A stretch of DNA of 41,168 nt from Micavibrio sp. UBA5572 (GCA_002425415.1 DIMG01000001.1:1-41168); one strand, 5' to 3'. Shown: positions 1 through 8,115, numbered from the stretch's first letter. The notes: generated from the sequence alone by a model not told the origin. A program made the numbers and translations.

Positions 1-203
1 ATTAATTTAGGGGGGATTACCCCTTCGTAGGAAACTGTATATTCTATCCGGTCATGTGGAATTTTATAATCCTGTAATGTCATGATAACAGATACAGAAA
101 TATTTTGATGGGCAAGACGCTCTTCTTCATAAATGCCAATCCGTGCAGGAAGAATAAATTCCCGCACGGTTATAAAGGTCATGTTTTTATTTGAGTCAGG
201 CAT
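1..203 (-). CDS. folB: Dihydroneopterin aldolase-like FolB, 5' part only
   Basis: Partial gene whose 3' end lies beyond the left edge; about 67 codons are visible. FolB cleaves 7,8-dihydroneopterin to 6-hydroxymethyl-dihydropterin and glycolaldehyde in cytosolic folate synthesis. The translation holds the family pattern near the N-terminus: a short beta strand (TFITVREFILPARIGIYEEER) in which IGIYEEE matches the IGVYDWE-type segment of FolB, a hydrophobic strand (ISVSVIM), and TVSYEGV matching the conserved SYxxI segment. The start at 203 is used because it is the first ATG; an internal ATG at 182 would give a more usual FolB N-terminus and neither has a clear Shine-Dalgarno site. It begins 6 bp after the ccrM stop on the same strand, so it may be co-transcribed with ccrM. 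The catalytic C-terminal half cannot be checked. Confidence 0.72.
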   Translation of the reverse strand, partial: MPDSNKNMTFITVREFILPARIGIYEEERLAHQNISVSVIMTLQDYKIPHDRIEYTVSYEGVIPPKL

Positions 204-209
204 TATTAA

Positions 210-1373
210 CTACTGAATAACGGTATTAACATTCATTTCATCACGAACGCGTTGTCTCAAACGGTCAATAGGAAAGCTGTTTTTTCCATCTGTATAATGC
301 CAATATGTCCAACCATTACAGCTTGGTGCACTCTGTATGGCGGCACCAACCTTATGAATAGATCCTTTATATTGATTTGTACCATCATTGGTCACAACGC
401 TTCCATCGGAAGCAACTTTTGCCTCTATTTTATTTTTACTGTCAGTAAGAGTGGCTCCAGGTTGGATCAATCCACGTTCAATCAACCAGCCAAAGGGCAC
501 TCGAGGTTCTTCGCGCTTGGCGGTCATGCCGTGTAAAGCTTCTTCGGAAAGGGGCTCGGCGGCGGCAATGCGTTTTTTGGCGAGCTTGATATAAGAGTCC
601 TCGCGGTCAATACCAATAAATTTTCGTCCCAGTTTTTTTGCAACAGCTCCCGTTGTTCCTGATCCGAAGAAAGGATCAAGCACAATATCTCCGGGCTGCG
701 TTGTTGCTGTTAAAACACGATAGAGTAATGCTTCCGGTTTTTGGGTTGCGTGACCTTTTTCGCCGTCATCAGTTTTTATGCGTTCTCCGCCATTGCAGAT
801 GGGTATCGTCCAGTCGCTACGCATCTGGATGTCATCATTCATGGTTTTCATGGCTTCGTAGTTAAAGCGGTATTTGCTTTTTTCCGATTTGGCCACCCAG
901 ATCAACGTTTCATGGGCATTGGTAAAGCGGCGACCACGAAAGTTCGGCATAGGATTTGATTTGCGCCAGACAATATCATTCAAAATCCAGAATCCCAAAT
1001 CCTGTAAAATGGCACCAACACGGAAGATATTGTGATAGGAACCAATCACCCACATTCCGCCATCATCAGTTAGCAAATCCCGCGCGGCAGTCAACCATTC
1101 TCGGGTGAATTGATCGTATTCCTTATAGGAGCTGAACTGATCCCAGGCATCATCGACGGCATCAACTTTTGAATTGTCCGGACGATGTAAATCGCCCTTC
1201 AACTGCAAATTATAGGGAGGGTCAGCAAAAATCATGTCAACAGAGCCTTTCGGCAAACTCTTCATGATTTCAATACAATCCCCCTGATAGATATGATTCG
1301 TTTTGAGTTCCAAAGCTGATTTGGTCGATTTAGCTGTGGATTTCTTGGGGGTAACTGATTTTTTTACTGGCAT
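210..1373 (-). CDS. ccrM: Cell-cycle-regulated DNA adenine methyltransferase CcrM (GANTC)
   Basis: Adenine-N6 methyltransferase of the beta class: the catalytic DPPY motif (residues 51-54) precedes the SAM-binding FFGSGTTG motif (235-242). Long stretches match alphaproteobacterial CcrM, including DAVDDAWDQF, WVIGSYHNIFRVG and WRKSNPMPNFRGRRF. The C-terminal domain (about 290-380), with the SCNGWTYWH segment (351-359), is the CcrM-specific extension found beside the methylase core. CcrM methylates the adenine of GANTC, typically late in the cell cycle in Caulobacter and relatives. The first 24 residues are a Lys/Ser/Thr-rich extension before the fold begins. The start is supported by an AAAGGA ribosome site 9 bp upstream. 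It has its own 160 bp upstream region with clustered GANTC sites, listed separately. The rnhB-ccrM neighbourhood is typical, but here a DUF3592 gene lies between them. Confidence 0.97.
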   Translation of the reverse strand: MPVKKSVTPKKSTAKSTKSALELKTNHIYQGDCIEIMKSLPKGSVDMIFADPPYNLQLKGDLHRPDNSKVDAVDDAWDQFSSYKEYDQFTREWLTAARDLLTDDGGMWVIGSYHNIFRVGAILQDLGFWILNDIVWRKSNPMPNFRGRRFTNAHETLIWVAKSEKSKYRFNYEAMKTMNDDIQMRSDWTIPICNGGERIKTDDGEKGHATQKPEALLYRVLTATTQPGDIVLDPFFGSGTTGAVAKKLGRKFIGIDREDSYIKLAKKRIAAAEPLSEEALHGMTAKREEPRVPFGWLIERGLIQPGATLTDSKNKIEAKVASDGSVVTNDGTNQYKGSIHKVGAAIQSAPSCNGWTYWHYTDGKNSFPIDRLRQRVRDEMNVNTVIQ

Positions 1374-1401
1374 TTAATTCGTTCCTTTCAAAAGCGCAAA
1401 G

Positions 1402-1483
1402 GAATCATGAATCATTTGGGACTCGCCGTCAAGCTTTTTTAAATTCAATTCATTTATGTGAATCAATAAGTTATTAATGATTC
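1402..1483. promoter_or_regulatory. Cluster of five GANTC methylation sites upstream of ccrM
   Basis: GANTC occurs at 1402-1406 (GAATC), 1409-1413 (GAATC), 1420-1424 (GACTC), 1460-1464 (GAATC) and 1479-1483 (GATTC). That is five sites in 82 bp, where about one per 256 bp would be expected by chance with even base composition. The motif is the CcrM target, so the gene's product would methylate its own promoter. Other intergenic regions checked by eye in this window have none or one. Confidence 0.85.
1404..1432 (-). promoter_or_regulatory. Predicted sigma-70 promoter of ccrM
   Basis: On the minus strand a -35 box TTGACG (1432-1427) and a -10 box CATGAT (1409-1404) are separated by 17 bp. The match is 5/6 and 4/6 to the sigma-70 consensus. 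The predicted start point would leave a leader of roughly 20-25 nt before the ATG at 1373, with an AAAGGA ribosome site. Two GANTC sites (1402-1406, 1409-1413) overlap the -10 box and one (1420-1424) is in the spacer, the arrangement known for GcrA/CcrM-dependent promoters in Caulobacter. The boxes were located by eye. Confidence 0.5.
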
Positions 1484-1488
1484 TTCAA
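1474..1488 (-). promoter_or_regulatory. Possible CtrA-like site upstream of ccrM
   Basis: On the minus strand the sequence reads TTGA-N7-TTAA, one mismatch from the TTAA-N7-TTAA core bound by CtrA, which activates ccrM in Caulobacter. It contains one of the GANTC sites. The motif is short and AT-rich, so a chance match is quite possible. Confidence 0.25.
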
Positions 1489-1533
1489 GTATCGAATATG
1501 ATAAAAAGCAACAAAATGTACGGTTTCAGGGGC

Positions 1534-2583
1534 TTATATTCTTGAAAGTCGCTGTCTGCGTTTGAGAAACGAAAGAATAGATTGAAAAAGAGACATTCCC
1601 CCGACTGCCATTAGAAGTTTATAATATACCCCCTGCCAAAGGCCTCGTCCGATTACATAGATATTTGGATTATTTGGAGATAAATAAATTTCAGTTTCAG
1701 GCTCGGAATAGGTTGTCGGAAAAAATTGTGAAAACTCGTCTGTTTTTTTGAATTTTGTACCTGAGCTATCTTTATAAGTGATCTTGCGTTCTGTACCGGA
1801 CGCAGATGAATACTTTCCTGTAACAACAGAAGCCGTTTGGATGAAAGTATTTTCTTTTTCCAAAAAATAATACCCTCCATAAATGCATCCAAGGGCAAAA
1901 AGGACAATGATTGGAAAAATGGCTTGTTGCTCTTTGTCATGTTTACGTAACAATAATGCTACCGCTGTGCCATCAAGCATGGGAAGTGATTTTCTCTCTG
2001 AATCGCGTTGATGGAGCTTCCTATTCATAAATTTTATTTTAGTTTCACGTAGATTTTTAGGAATAAAAATTTTCTTTAACTTAAAAGCCAAATGAGCGGC
2101 TCCTAAAAACCACACGCAAAAAGTTACGGTTGTAAGTGGCGCAAATGTAAGGGTGCCATATAAAAGACAATTCCCAGCAAAAATAAGAATTAGGGCAATT
2201 ATCGGCCAAACATACCCTGTCGGCGTTACCCAGTTGGGTGAGTCTTTAATTACTTTTATGCGCGTATAACTTCCCGGAATTTTATTCTTTAAAAGGGAAG
2301 AACCGGACAAAGATTCAGCCTTGACCATTTGCCCGTTATCGTCAACATATTCAAAAACGGGGTAATATATTGTCGATGAACGGTTTTTGTGTTCTGAAGA
2401 TCTTGCCCGCACACCAATAATTTTTGCTTTGGTCATTCTCTGTCCGCTCAGTTTTAAAAAATCGGCAAATATAATCAAGAGTCCTAATGCCCAAAGAATA
2501 AGGCCGCCCAGCACAAAAACCCCTTGTATATAGGCCGTGAAAATATTCCATAAAAGAAAGAACCAGTTAAAACTATCAACCAC
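1534..2583 (-). CDS. DUF3592-type membrane protein with two extracytoplasmic-like domains
   Basis: A 349-residue membrane protein of unknown function. Hydrophobic segments lie at about 8-42, 122-168, 219-240 and 318-338. Between them are two stretches that look like DUF3592 modules. The first (about 50-115) has a TKAKIIGV strand followed by YYPVFEYVDDNGQ and a GSYTRIKVIKDSPNW segment. The second (about 245-312) has ASVVTGKY, ITYKDSSGTK and ETEIYLSPNNPN segments. The start is GTG at 2583, two bases after the rnhB stop, with an AGG ribosome site inside the last rnhB codons, so it is probably translated with rnhB. It interrupts the usual rnhB-ccrM adjacency. No function can be assigned from the sequence. 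Confidence 0.72.
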   Translation of the reverse strand: MVDSFNWFFLLWNIFTAYIQGVFVLGGLILWALGLLIIFADFLKLSGQRMTKAKIIGVRARSSEHKNRSSTIYYPVFEYVDDNGQMVKAESLSGSSLLKNKIPGSYTRIKVIKDSPNWVTPTGYVWPIIALILIFAGNCLLYGTLTFAPLTTVTFCVWFLGAAHLAFKLKKIFIPKNLRETKIKFMNRKLHQRDSERKSLPMLDGTAVALLLRKHDKEQQAIFPIIVLFALGCIYGGYYFLEKENTFIQTASVVTGKYSSASGTERKITYKDSSGTKFKKTDEFSQFFPTTYSEPETEIYLSPNNPNIYVIGRGLWQGVYYKLLMAVGGMSLFQSILSFLKRRQRLSRI

Positions 2584-2585
2584 AA

Positions 2586-3212
2586 TTAACCTGCTTGTTT
2601 TTGAATGAGATCGCGCACCGGAGAAAAGCTCTTGCGATGATGAGGTGTTGCGCCAAAATTATTTAATGATGACAGATGATGCGCCGTTCCATAGCCCGCA
2701 TTATCCGCCCAATGATAGTGCGGATACTCTATATCCAATTCCGTCATGATCCGGTCACGCGTGACTTTGGCAATGATTGACGCTGCGGCGATTGAAACAG
2801 ATTGACAGTCGCCCTTAATCACTGTTTGGTGATCCCATTCCCAATCTTTTGGTGAGCGATTGCCATCAATTAACACCTTGTCGGGGGTGGGGGAGCAAGT
2901 GGACAATGCCCGTTTCATCGCCAGAAAAGTAGCTTGTAATATATTAATCTGGTCTATTTCTTCAACGCTGGCTATTCCAATCCCGAAAATGCATTGGGTT
3001 GTAATTGATGAAAAAAGCATATCGCGGCGAATGGCAGAAAGCTTTTTGCTGTCTCGGACTTGTGACCAAACAGGATGATGCCGTTTGACTTTGGGAATAT
3101 AAGCACATGCGGCGACAACAGGCCCTGCTAATGGGCCACGACCAACCTCATCCACGCCGTAAATGACGGGCAGATCACAGGCATCTTCCAATTCAAAATT
3201 TGGTCTAGTCAT
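2586..3212 (-). CDS. rnhB: Ribonuclease HII
   Basis: RNase HII cuts RNA in RNA/DNA hybrids and single ribonucleotides embedded in DNA, in the cytosol. The family signature is complete: VDEVGRGPLAGPVVAA near the N-terminus carries the first acidic metal ligands (D21, E22 with this start), DSKKLS follows, then a VLIDGN segment, and SIAAASIIAKVTRDR with the later catalytic Asp. I chose the ATG at 3212 because it overlaps the ackA stop as ATGA, a usual coupling arrangement, giving 208 residues; an upstream ATG at 3269 would add 19 very basic residues inside ackA. It sits in the pepN-pta-ackA-rnhB run. Confidence 0.95.
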   Translation of the reverse strand: MTRPNFELEDACDLPVIYGVDEVGRGPLAGPVVAACAYIPKVKRHHPVWSQVRDSKKLSAIRRDMLFSSITTQCIFGIGIASVEEIDQINILQATFLAMKRALSTCSPTPDKVLIDGNRSPKDWEWDHQTVIKGDCQSVSIAAASIIAKVTRDRIMTELDIEYPHYHWADNAGYGTAHHLSSLNNFGATPHHRKSFSPVRDLIQKQAG

Positions 3213-4264
3213 ATTTTCAAAAGCTCTTTCACGTTTCGGGCGATAGAATTTTCTTCGTCTGTTGGCCAAATTAAACTCTCAAAAGTGGGTAAAAAGGACA
3301 ACCGTTTTTCTATATTTTTGCGGATAATGTTTGAATTCTCTCCAATTCCACCCGTCAGGATTAAAGCCTCCATGCCGCCCAGACTGGACATCATCATGCA
3401 AACATGTTGCGCGACTTTATGCGAAAAATAATCAAGAGCAAACGCAGCTGAGGGGTTTGAAGATGCAGACAGTTCTTTCACGTCATTTGAAATACCGCTC
3501 AATCCCAAAAGACCGGATTGATGATATAAAATATCCGATATGTCATCAAAAGACTGGTTTTGCTCTTGTCCGAGAAAAAGAAGGAGTCCAGGGTCAATAC
3601 TTCCCGATCTTGTTCCCATGGGTAATCCCTCAAGAGCGGTTAGCCCCATCGTACTATCAATGCTTTTTCCGTTTTCTACGGCACAAATACTGGCACCATT
3701 TCCCAAATGGGCAATAATCAGTTTTTTTGGATAGAGTTCGGGGCGATCACGTTTTATCTGATCGCAAATGGATTGATAGGACAGGCCATGAAAACCAAAG
3801 CGGCGCAGCCCCATATTTCTTAAATATTCGGGCAAAGCATAAGCATCATAAACCGGATCATGCCCCACATGAAACGCGGTATCGAAATCTGCAAATTGAG
3901 GAAGGTCAGGAAAAATCTCTGCCATAATCGCGATGGCTTGCAGGTTATGCGGTTGATGGAGCGGGGCAAATCCATTCAATGATGCCAGATTTTTTATGAC
4001 TTCGGGTGTCACAAACACAGGGGCGTGATAAAACGTCCCGCCATGAACAACCCGATGCGCCGCAGCCTTAATATTAAAGGGCTGTGTGTCTTTTAAAATC
4101 AATTCAAACGCCTGTTTAAATGATTGAACAGCCGATCCGGATTCTCCGATTCTGGTGATTTTATCTGCAGCCAGAGGAGAGAGATCATTCAGAGAAAAGA
4201 CACGATATTTGACACTCGATGATCCGGCATTGATAACCAGTAATGCATCAGTCAAAGACGTCAT
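3209..4264 (-). CDS. ackA: Acetate kinase
   Basis: Transfers phosphate between acetyl phosphate and ADP, giving acetate and ATP (reversible), in the cytosol. Seen motifs: NAGSSSVKY (12-20) at the nucleotide site, HRVVHGG (70-76) with the conserved Arg, DTAFH (128-132) with the catalytic Asp, HLGNGAS (186-192), MGLTALEGLPMGTRSG with Arg219, GGIGENS, and a C-terminal DEENSIAR with the metal-binding Glu. At 351 residues it is shorter than the roughly 400 of classical AckA; the gaps lie between motifs and all key residues are present. Its ATG overlaps the pta stop by one base (TAATG), and its own stop overlaps the rnhB start, so the three are probably coupled. Confidence 0.95.
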   Translation of the reverse strand: MTSLTDALLVINAGSSSVKYRVFSLNDLSPLAADKITRIGESGSAVQSFKQAFELILKDTQPFNIKAAAHRVVHGGTFYHAPVFVTPEVIKNLASLNGFAPLHQPHNLQAIAIMAEIFPDLPQFADFDTAFHVGHDPVYDAYALPEYLRNMGLRRFGFHGLSYQSICDQIKRDRPELYPKKLIIAHLGNGASICAVENGKSIDSTMGLTALEGLPMGTRSGSIDPGLLLFLGQEQNQSFDDISDILYHQSGLLGLSGISNDVKELSASSNPSAAFALDYFSHKVAQHVCMMMSSLGGMEALILTGGIGENSNIIRKNIEKRLSFLPTFESLIWPTDEENSIARNVKELLKI

Positions 4265-5199
4265 TATTTGAACGCTCCCATACTTCGTGCGGCCGCAACT
4301 TTAACCGCAAGAGCGCAAGACATGAGCCGTGTATCAATACTGTCAGACCGTGAGGTGAGTATAATAGGCACACGTGCCCCAAGAATAATTCCCGCAGCTC
4401 TGGCATTCGCCAGAAAGGTCAATTGCTTGGCAAGGATATTACAGGATTCAAGATTAGGTGGAATAATGATGTCAGGATCACCGGCGACTTCGGATAGTAT
4501 CCCTTTGCCAATGGCTGCTTCTTTGTTAATGGCATTATCAAATGCCAAAGGTCCATCCAAAAGACCATGTGTAATTTGCCCGCGTTCAGACATTTTGCAA
4601 AGGCACGCAGCGTCAATCGTTGCCTGCATTTTTGAATTGACTGTTTCTACCGCTGCCAACAAAGCCAATTTGGGTGTCAAATCCAAGCCAAAAAGAGATC
4701 TCCAAAAATGAATGGCGTTTTGACAAATGTCTGCTTTCACATCCAAATCAGGAGCAATGTTGACAGCCGCATCTGAAATAACCAAAGGTTTGTGGTAAGT
4801 GGGAATGTCCATTAAGTAGGCATGAGAAATGCGGCGTTCCGTCATCAGGGATCTGGTGACAATGACAGCATGAAGAACTTCATCTGTATGCAATCCACCT
4901 TTCATAATGGCACTGACTTCAAATTTTGCAGCCATACTTGCCCCTTTGGCAGCGGCATCATGACTATGTTCGGCATCGACAAATTCCCAAGAAGAAATAT
5001 CTATTTTTGCTTCCTCTGCGGCCGCTTCAACACGCTCTTTAGGGCCTATTAAAACAGGTTCAATCAGTTTTTTGGCGAATGCTTCTGATGCAACTTCAAT
5101 ATCAGAGGCTCTCACCGGATGAACGATTGCAGTGCGCAATGGGTCGTGTTCGGCGCATGACGCAATGGCATTTTCAAAACAGTCTACGCATTTTTGCAT
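4264..5199 (-). CDS. pta: Phosphate acetyltransferase (PTA/PTB family)
   Basis: Interconverts acetyl-CoA and acetyl phosphate; with the adjacent AckA it forms the acetate pathway. The 311 residues match the PTA_PTB catalytic domain: RTAIVHP near the N-terminus, KLIEPVLIGP, an IMKGGLHTDEVLHAV segment, VISDAAVNIAPDL (family ISDaaiNiaP), LLAAVETVN, a GLLDGPLAFDNAI segment, GDPDIIIPPNLESCNIL, and the terminal GARVPIILTSRSDS. This resembles the short phosphate acetyl/butyryltransferases, sometimes fused to a MaoC hydratase domain, which is absent here. It starts two bases after the pepN stop. A preference for butyryl rather than acetyl groups cannot be excluded, but the ackA neighbour favours acetyl. 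Confidence 0.88.
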   Translation of the reverse strand: MQKCVDCFENAIASCAEHDPLRTAIVHPVRASDIEVASEAFAKKLIEPVLIGPKERVEAAAEEAKIDISSWEFVDAEHSHDAAAKGASMAAKFEVSAIMKGGLHTDEVLHAVIVTRSLMTERRISHAYLMDIPTYHKPLVISDAAVNIAPDLDVKADICQNAIHFWRSLFGLDLTPKLALLAAVETVNSKMQATIDAACLCKMSERGQITHGLLDGPLAFDNAINKEAAIGKGILSEVAGDPDIIIPPNLESCNILAKQLTFLANARAAGIILGARVPIILTSRSDSIDTRLMSCALAVKVAAARSMGAFK

Positions 5200-5201
5200 G
5201 G

Positions 5202-7814
5202 TTATTCCCCTAGAATTTTACTGGCGATTTCAAAACTATTTGGCGACAGACCTTTTTGTCCGATGATGGTTTTTAAAACATTTGCAATCATATCTTGCCG
5301 ATGTTGATTGAATTGTTTCCAGTCTCTTAAAGATGTTAGCAACCGTGACGAGATTTGTGGATTAACCGGATCAAGTTGGGAAATAAATTCTCCGAACAAT
5401 TTATAGCCACTGCCATCTTGAGCGTGAAAAACAACAGGGTTGCGCATGGCAAAAGATGCGAATAACGATCTGACACGATTAGGGTTTTTGATATGAAAAT
5501 CGGAATGTTTTGATAGTTCGCGGACATTATCAATCGTGTTTGGTCGAACGGCACGTGCCTGAGCCGCAAACCATTTATCAATAACCAAAGGAAATTCCCG
5601 ATATTCTTTATAAAAATGGGCAAGAACGTCATCACGATCAGACCCCATGGTATCAATCAGAGCATTGACCGCCATCATGCGATCCGTCATGTTATCGGCG
5701 TTGAAATAATGGGATTTTGCCATCTGCGTTGCTTTGGTATCCCCACGGCATGTCAACAAAGACAATACAACAGATTTAAGGCTACGCGCCGCCATGGAAT
5801 TGGCATCCGGTTTATATTCCCGCGCCATATTTAGTCTGTAATATAATTCATTCAATAATGTTTCAAATTCTTCCAGAATATCGTGTTTGATGCGGCTGGT
5901 TACTAGGTGAATGTGATCCGGTTCGATAATGGATCTTTCTTGAGAAATAATCGAAAAATCAGGCAAGGCCAACATGCGGGCAATCAAAGCCAGATCTTGT
6001 TGTTCTCCCATTGATTGGCGCAACAACATTTCTACTGTATCAAGATAAGCGCGATCTGTTACAGCCATGTGCCCCGCTTCAACAGAGTCAATCATCCGGT
6101 TGATAAGACGCAAAGATAGAATTTGTGAAGATTCCCACCGATTAAATCCATCGGTATCATGAACCATCAGAAAACGAAGATCTTCTTCGGATAAATCAGA
6201 TGTCAAACGAACAGGGGCAGAAAAATTCCGCAAGATAGAAGGAACGGGTTTTGTGGAAATATTCTCGAAAATAAAACTTTCTGATTTTTCTTTCAAATGA
6301 AGGACTTGTGTCGGAATAATTTCGTCACCGTTTTTATTTAATAATCCAATAGCAACCGGAATATGCATTGGCAGTTTATTACCTTGTTCGGGAGTGTCCG
6401 GCAAATGCTGGCTCAAAGTAATGGTAAATTTCTTTTGGTCAGCATCATAATGTGTTTTTGCCGTGACTTCCGGCGTTCCGGCTTGCGAATACCACAATTT
6501 AAATTGTGTTAAATCCAATCCTGATGCGTCTTCCATACAGGTAACGAAATCATCACAGGTTACAGCTTGCCCGTCGTGGCGATCGAAATATAAATCCGTT
6601 GCCTGACGGTATGTTTTTTCCCCCAATAATGTGGCTTGCATGCGCACGACTTCCGCGCCTTTTTCATAGACGGTTGTTGTGTAGAAATTATTGATCTCAA
6701 TATATTGATCGGGACGGACAGGGTGGGCAAGGGGTCCCCCGTCTTCAGGGAACTGCATACTACGCAATCCCTCAACGTCATCAATCCGTTGAACAGATCG
6801 TGAATTCATATCGGCAGAGAACTCCTGATCCCGATACACGGTCAAACCTTCTTTCAAGGAAAGCTGGAACCAATCCCGACACGTGACGCGGTTTCCTGTC
6901 CAGTTGTGAAAATATTCATGTCCGATGACGCTTTCGACACGATAAAAATCAAGGTCGGTTGCCGTTTCGGGGTGAGCCAGAACAAGCGCGGTGTTGAAAA
7001 TATTCAATGATGTATTTTCCATTGCGCCCATATTAAAATCACTGACCGCGACAATGTTAAACCGATCAATTTCATATTCGCGGCCATAAGTTTCTTCATC
7101 CCATTTCATGGATTTCTTTAAAGACTCCATGGCGTAATGGCATTGGGGTTGATCACCATCACGAACATAAATCCGCAAATCAACTTTACGGCCTGAACGG
7201 GTCACAAAGTCATCTTGAATATACTCAAGACGACCTGCAACCAAAGCAAATAAATAACAAGGTTTGGGGAAGGGATCGTGCCAGACAACAAAATGACGAC
7301 CACCGTCAAGCTCGCCAGTCTCGACAGGATTACCATTCGACAGCAAAACCGGACAATCCTCTTTGCTGGCTTCAATGCGCGTAGTAAAAACCGTCATAAC
7401 ATCCGGACGGTCTTGAAAATAGGTAATACGGCGAAAGCCTTGCGCTTCACATTGCGTGCAATAAGTATCACCAGATTTATACAAGCCCTCAAGCGCTGTA
7501 TTTTTTGCAGGGTCAAATTTGGTGGTAATTTCCAAGGTAAAATGATCGGAAACAGAGGAAACAGTTAAAGAATGTTCATCAACTTTATAATTTTCAAAGG
7601 ACTTTCCATCCAGACAGATAGAGATTAATTCCATACATTCTCCATCCAGAATGAGGTCAATCGCAGCAGGATTGGTACGGGTGTAAATAGCTTTGGAGGT
7701 AACCGTAGCCCCAGACTTATCAAGAGAAATGATTAGATCAAGCTTTTCGACCCTAAAATCAGGAACCAGATAATCTTTCAGATAAACGGTTTTTGGTGCT
7801 GTTTCAGTGCGCAT
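5202..7814 (-). CDS. pepN: Aminopeptidase N, M1 zinc metallopeptidase
   Basis: Cytosolic M1 aminopeptidase that removes N-terminal residues from peptides. The exopeptidase signature GAMEN is at 263-267, the zinc site HEYFH at 299-303 with the third ligand Glu322 eighteen residues on, and the catalytic Tyr of TTTVYEKGAEV at 383. The length of 870 residues equals that of the E. coli type, with the alpha-helical C-terminal domain complete. The ATG at 7814 has a GAGG ribosome site five bases upstream. It is the first gene of a compact leftward run (pepN, pta, ackA, rnhB, DUF3592 gene) with gaps of 2 bp or overlaps. Confidence 0.97.
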   Translation of the reverse strand: MRTETAPKTVYLKDYLVPDFRVEKLDLIISLDKSGATVTSKAIYTRTNPAAIDLILDGECMELISICLDGKSFENYKVDEHSLTVSSVSDHFTLEITTKFDPAKNTALEGLYKSGDTYCTQCEAQGFRRITYFQDRPDVMTVFTTRIEASKEDCPVLLSNGNPVETGELDGGRHFVVWHDPFPKPCYLFALVAGRLEYIQDDFVTRSGRKVDLRIYVRDGDQPQCHYAMESLKKSMKWDEETYGREYEIDRFNIVAVSDFNMGAMENTSLNIFNTALVLAHPETATDLDFYRVESVIGHEYFHNWTGNRVTCRDWFQLSLKEGLTVYRDQEFSADMNSRSVQRIDDVEGLRSMQFPEDGGPLAHPVRPDQYIEINNFYTTTVYEKGAEVVRMQATLLGEKTYRQATDLYFDRHDGQAVTCDDFVTCMEDASGLDLTQFKLWYSQAGTPEVTAKTHYDADQKKFTITLSQHLPDTPEQGNKLPMHIPVAIGLLNKNGDEIIPTQVLHLKEKSESFIFENISTKPVPSILRNFSAPVRLTSDLSEEDLRFLMVHDTDGFNRWESSQILSLRLINRMIDSVEAGHMAVTDRAYLDTVEMLLRQSMGEQQDLALIARMLALPDFSIISQERSIIEPDHIHLVTSRIKHDILEEFETLLNELYYRLNMAREYKPDANSMAARSLKSVVLSLLTCRGDTKATQMAKSHYFNADNMTDRMMAVNALIDTMGSDRDDVLAHFYKEYREFPLVIDKWFAAQARAVRPNTIDNVRELSKHSDFHIKNPNRVRSLFASFAMRNPVVFHAQDGSGYKLFGEFISQLDPVNPQISSRLLTSLRDWKQFNQHRQDMIANVLKTIIGQKGLSPNSFEIASKILGE

Positions 7815-7928
7815 AGTAGCCTCTTCGCCAATGGGGGATGTGCCAAGTAATGCTTGACAGTAATTGTTAATATTTCAGAGAGTTGTAGCATATATTGACC
7901 TGTTTATGGTGTGTCTTTTTCAAAATTA

Positions 7929-7956
7929 TTGCTATTTTCATAGAATTAGGTATACG
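7929..7956 (+). promoter_or_regulatory. Possible promoter of the 7981/8049 gene
   Basis: TTGCTA (7929-7934) and TATACG (7951-7956) are separated by 16 bp in a very AT-rich stretch, 24 bp before an ATG at 7981 that has an AGGAG ribosome site. The match to consensus is only partial and was made by eye. The 7815-7980 stretch otherwise holds the divergent upstream region of pepN. Confidence 0.3.
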
Positions 7957-7980
7957 TATTACGAAAATAGGAGATAGGGC

Positions 7981-8115
7981 ATGCATCAAAAGTCTTTAGA
8001 GGATTGTGTAACAGGTTATCCGAGTGACGCAAAAATCACCCCCAAATTGTGGCCGCTCGCTTTGACAAGGCCCTTGTGGACTTCATGTGTAGTTGGGTTC
8101 CTAAAGAGATATTAA
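7981..8115 (+). other. Probable true 5' end of the next gene, in a different frame
   Basis: An ATG at 7981 preceded by AGGAG with seven bases of spacing opens a 44-codon frame (begins MHQKSLEDCVTGYPSDAKITP) that ends at 8115 inside the next reading frame. One extra base in the C5 run at 8039-8043 would continue it as ...AKITPQIVAARFDKALVDF, joining it to the frame used from 8049 to 8942. The good start signals here, and their absence at 8049, suggest that this is the displaced start of one gene. Confidence 0.5.

Noticed and set aside
4268..4711. A 147-codon plus-strand frame over pta, and similar long frames over clpB, lysC and mazG
   Set aside because: All lie opposite or out of frame with genes that have full catalytic motifs, and none has a ribosome site or family-like sequence.
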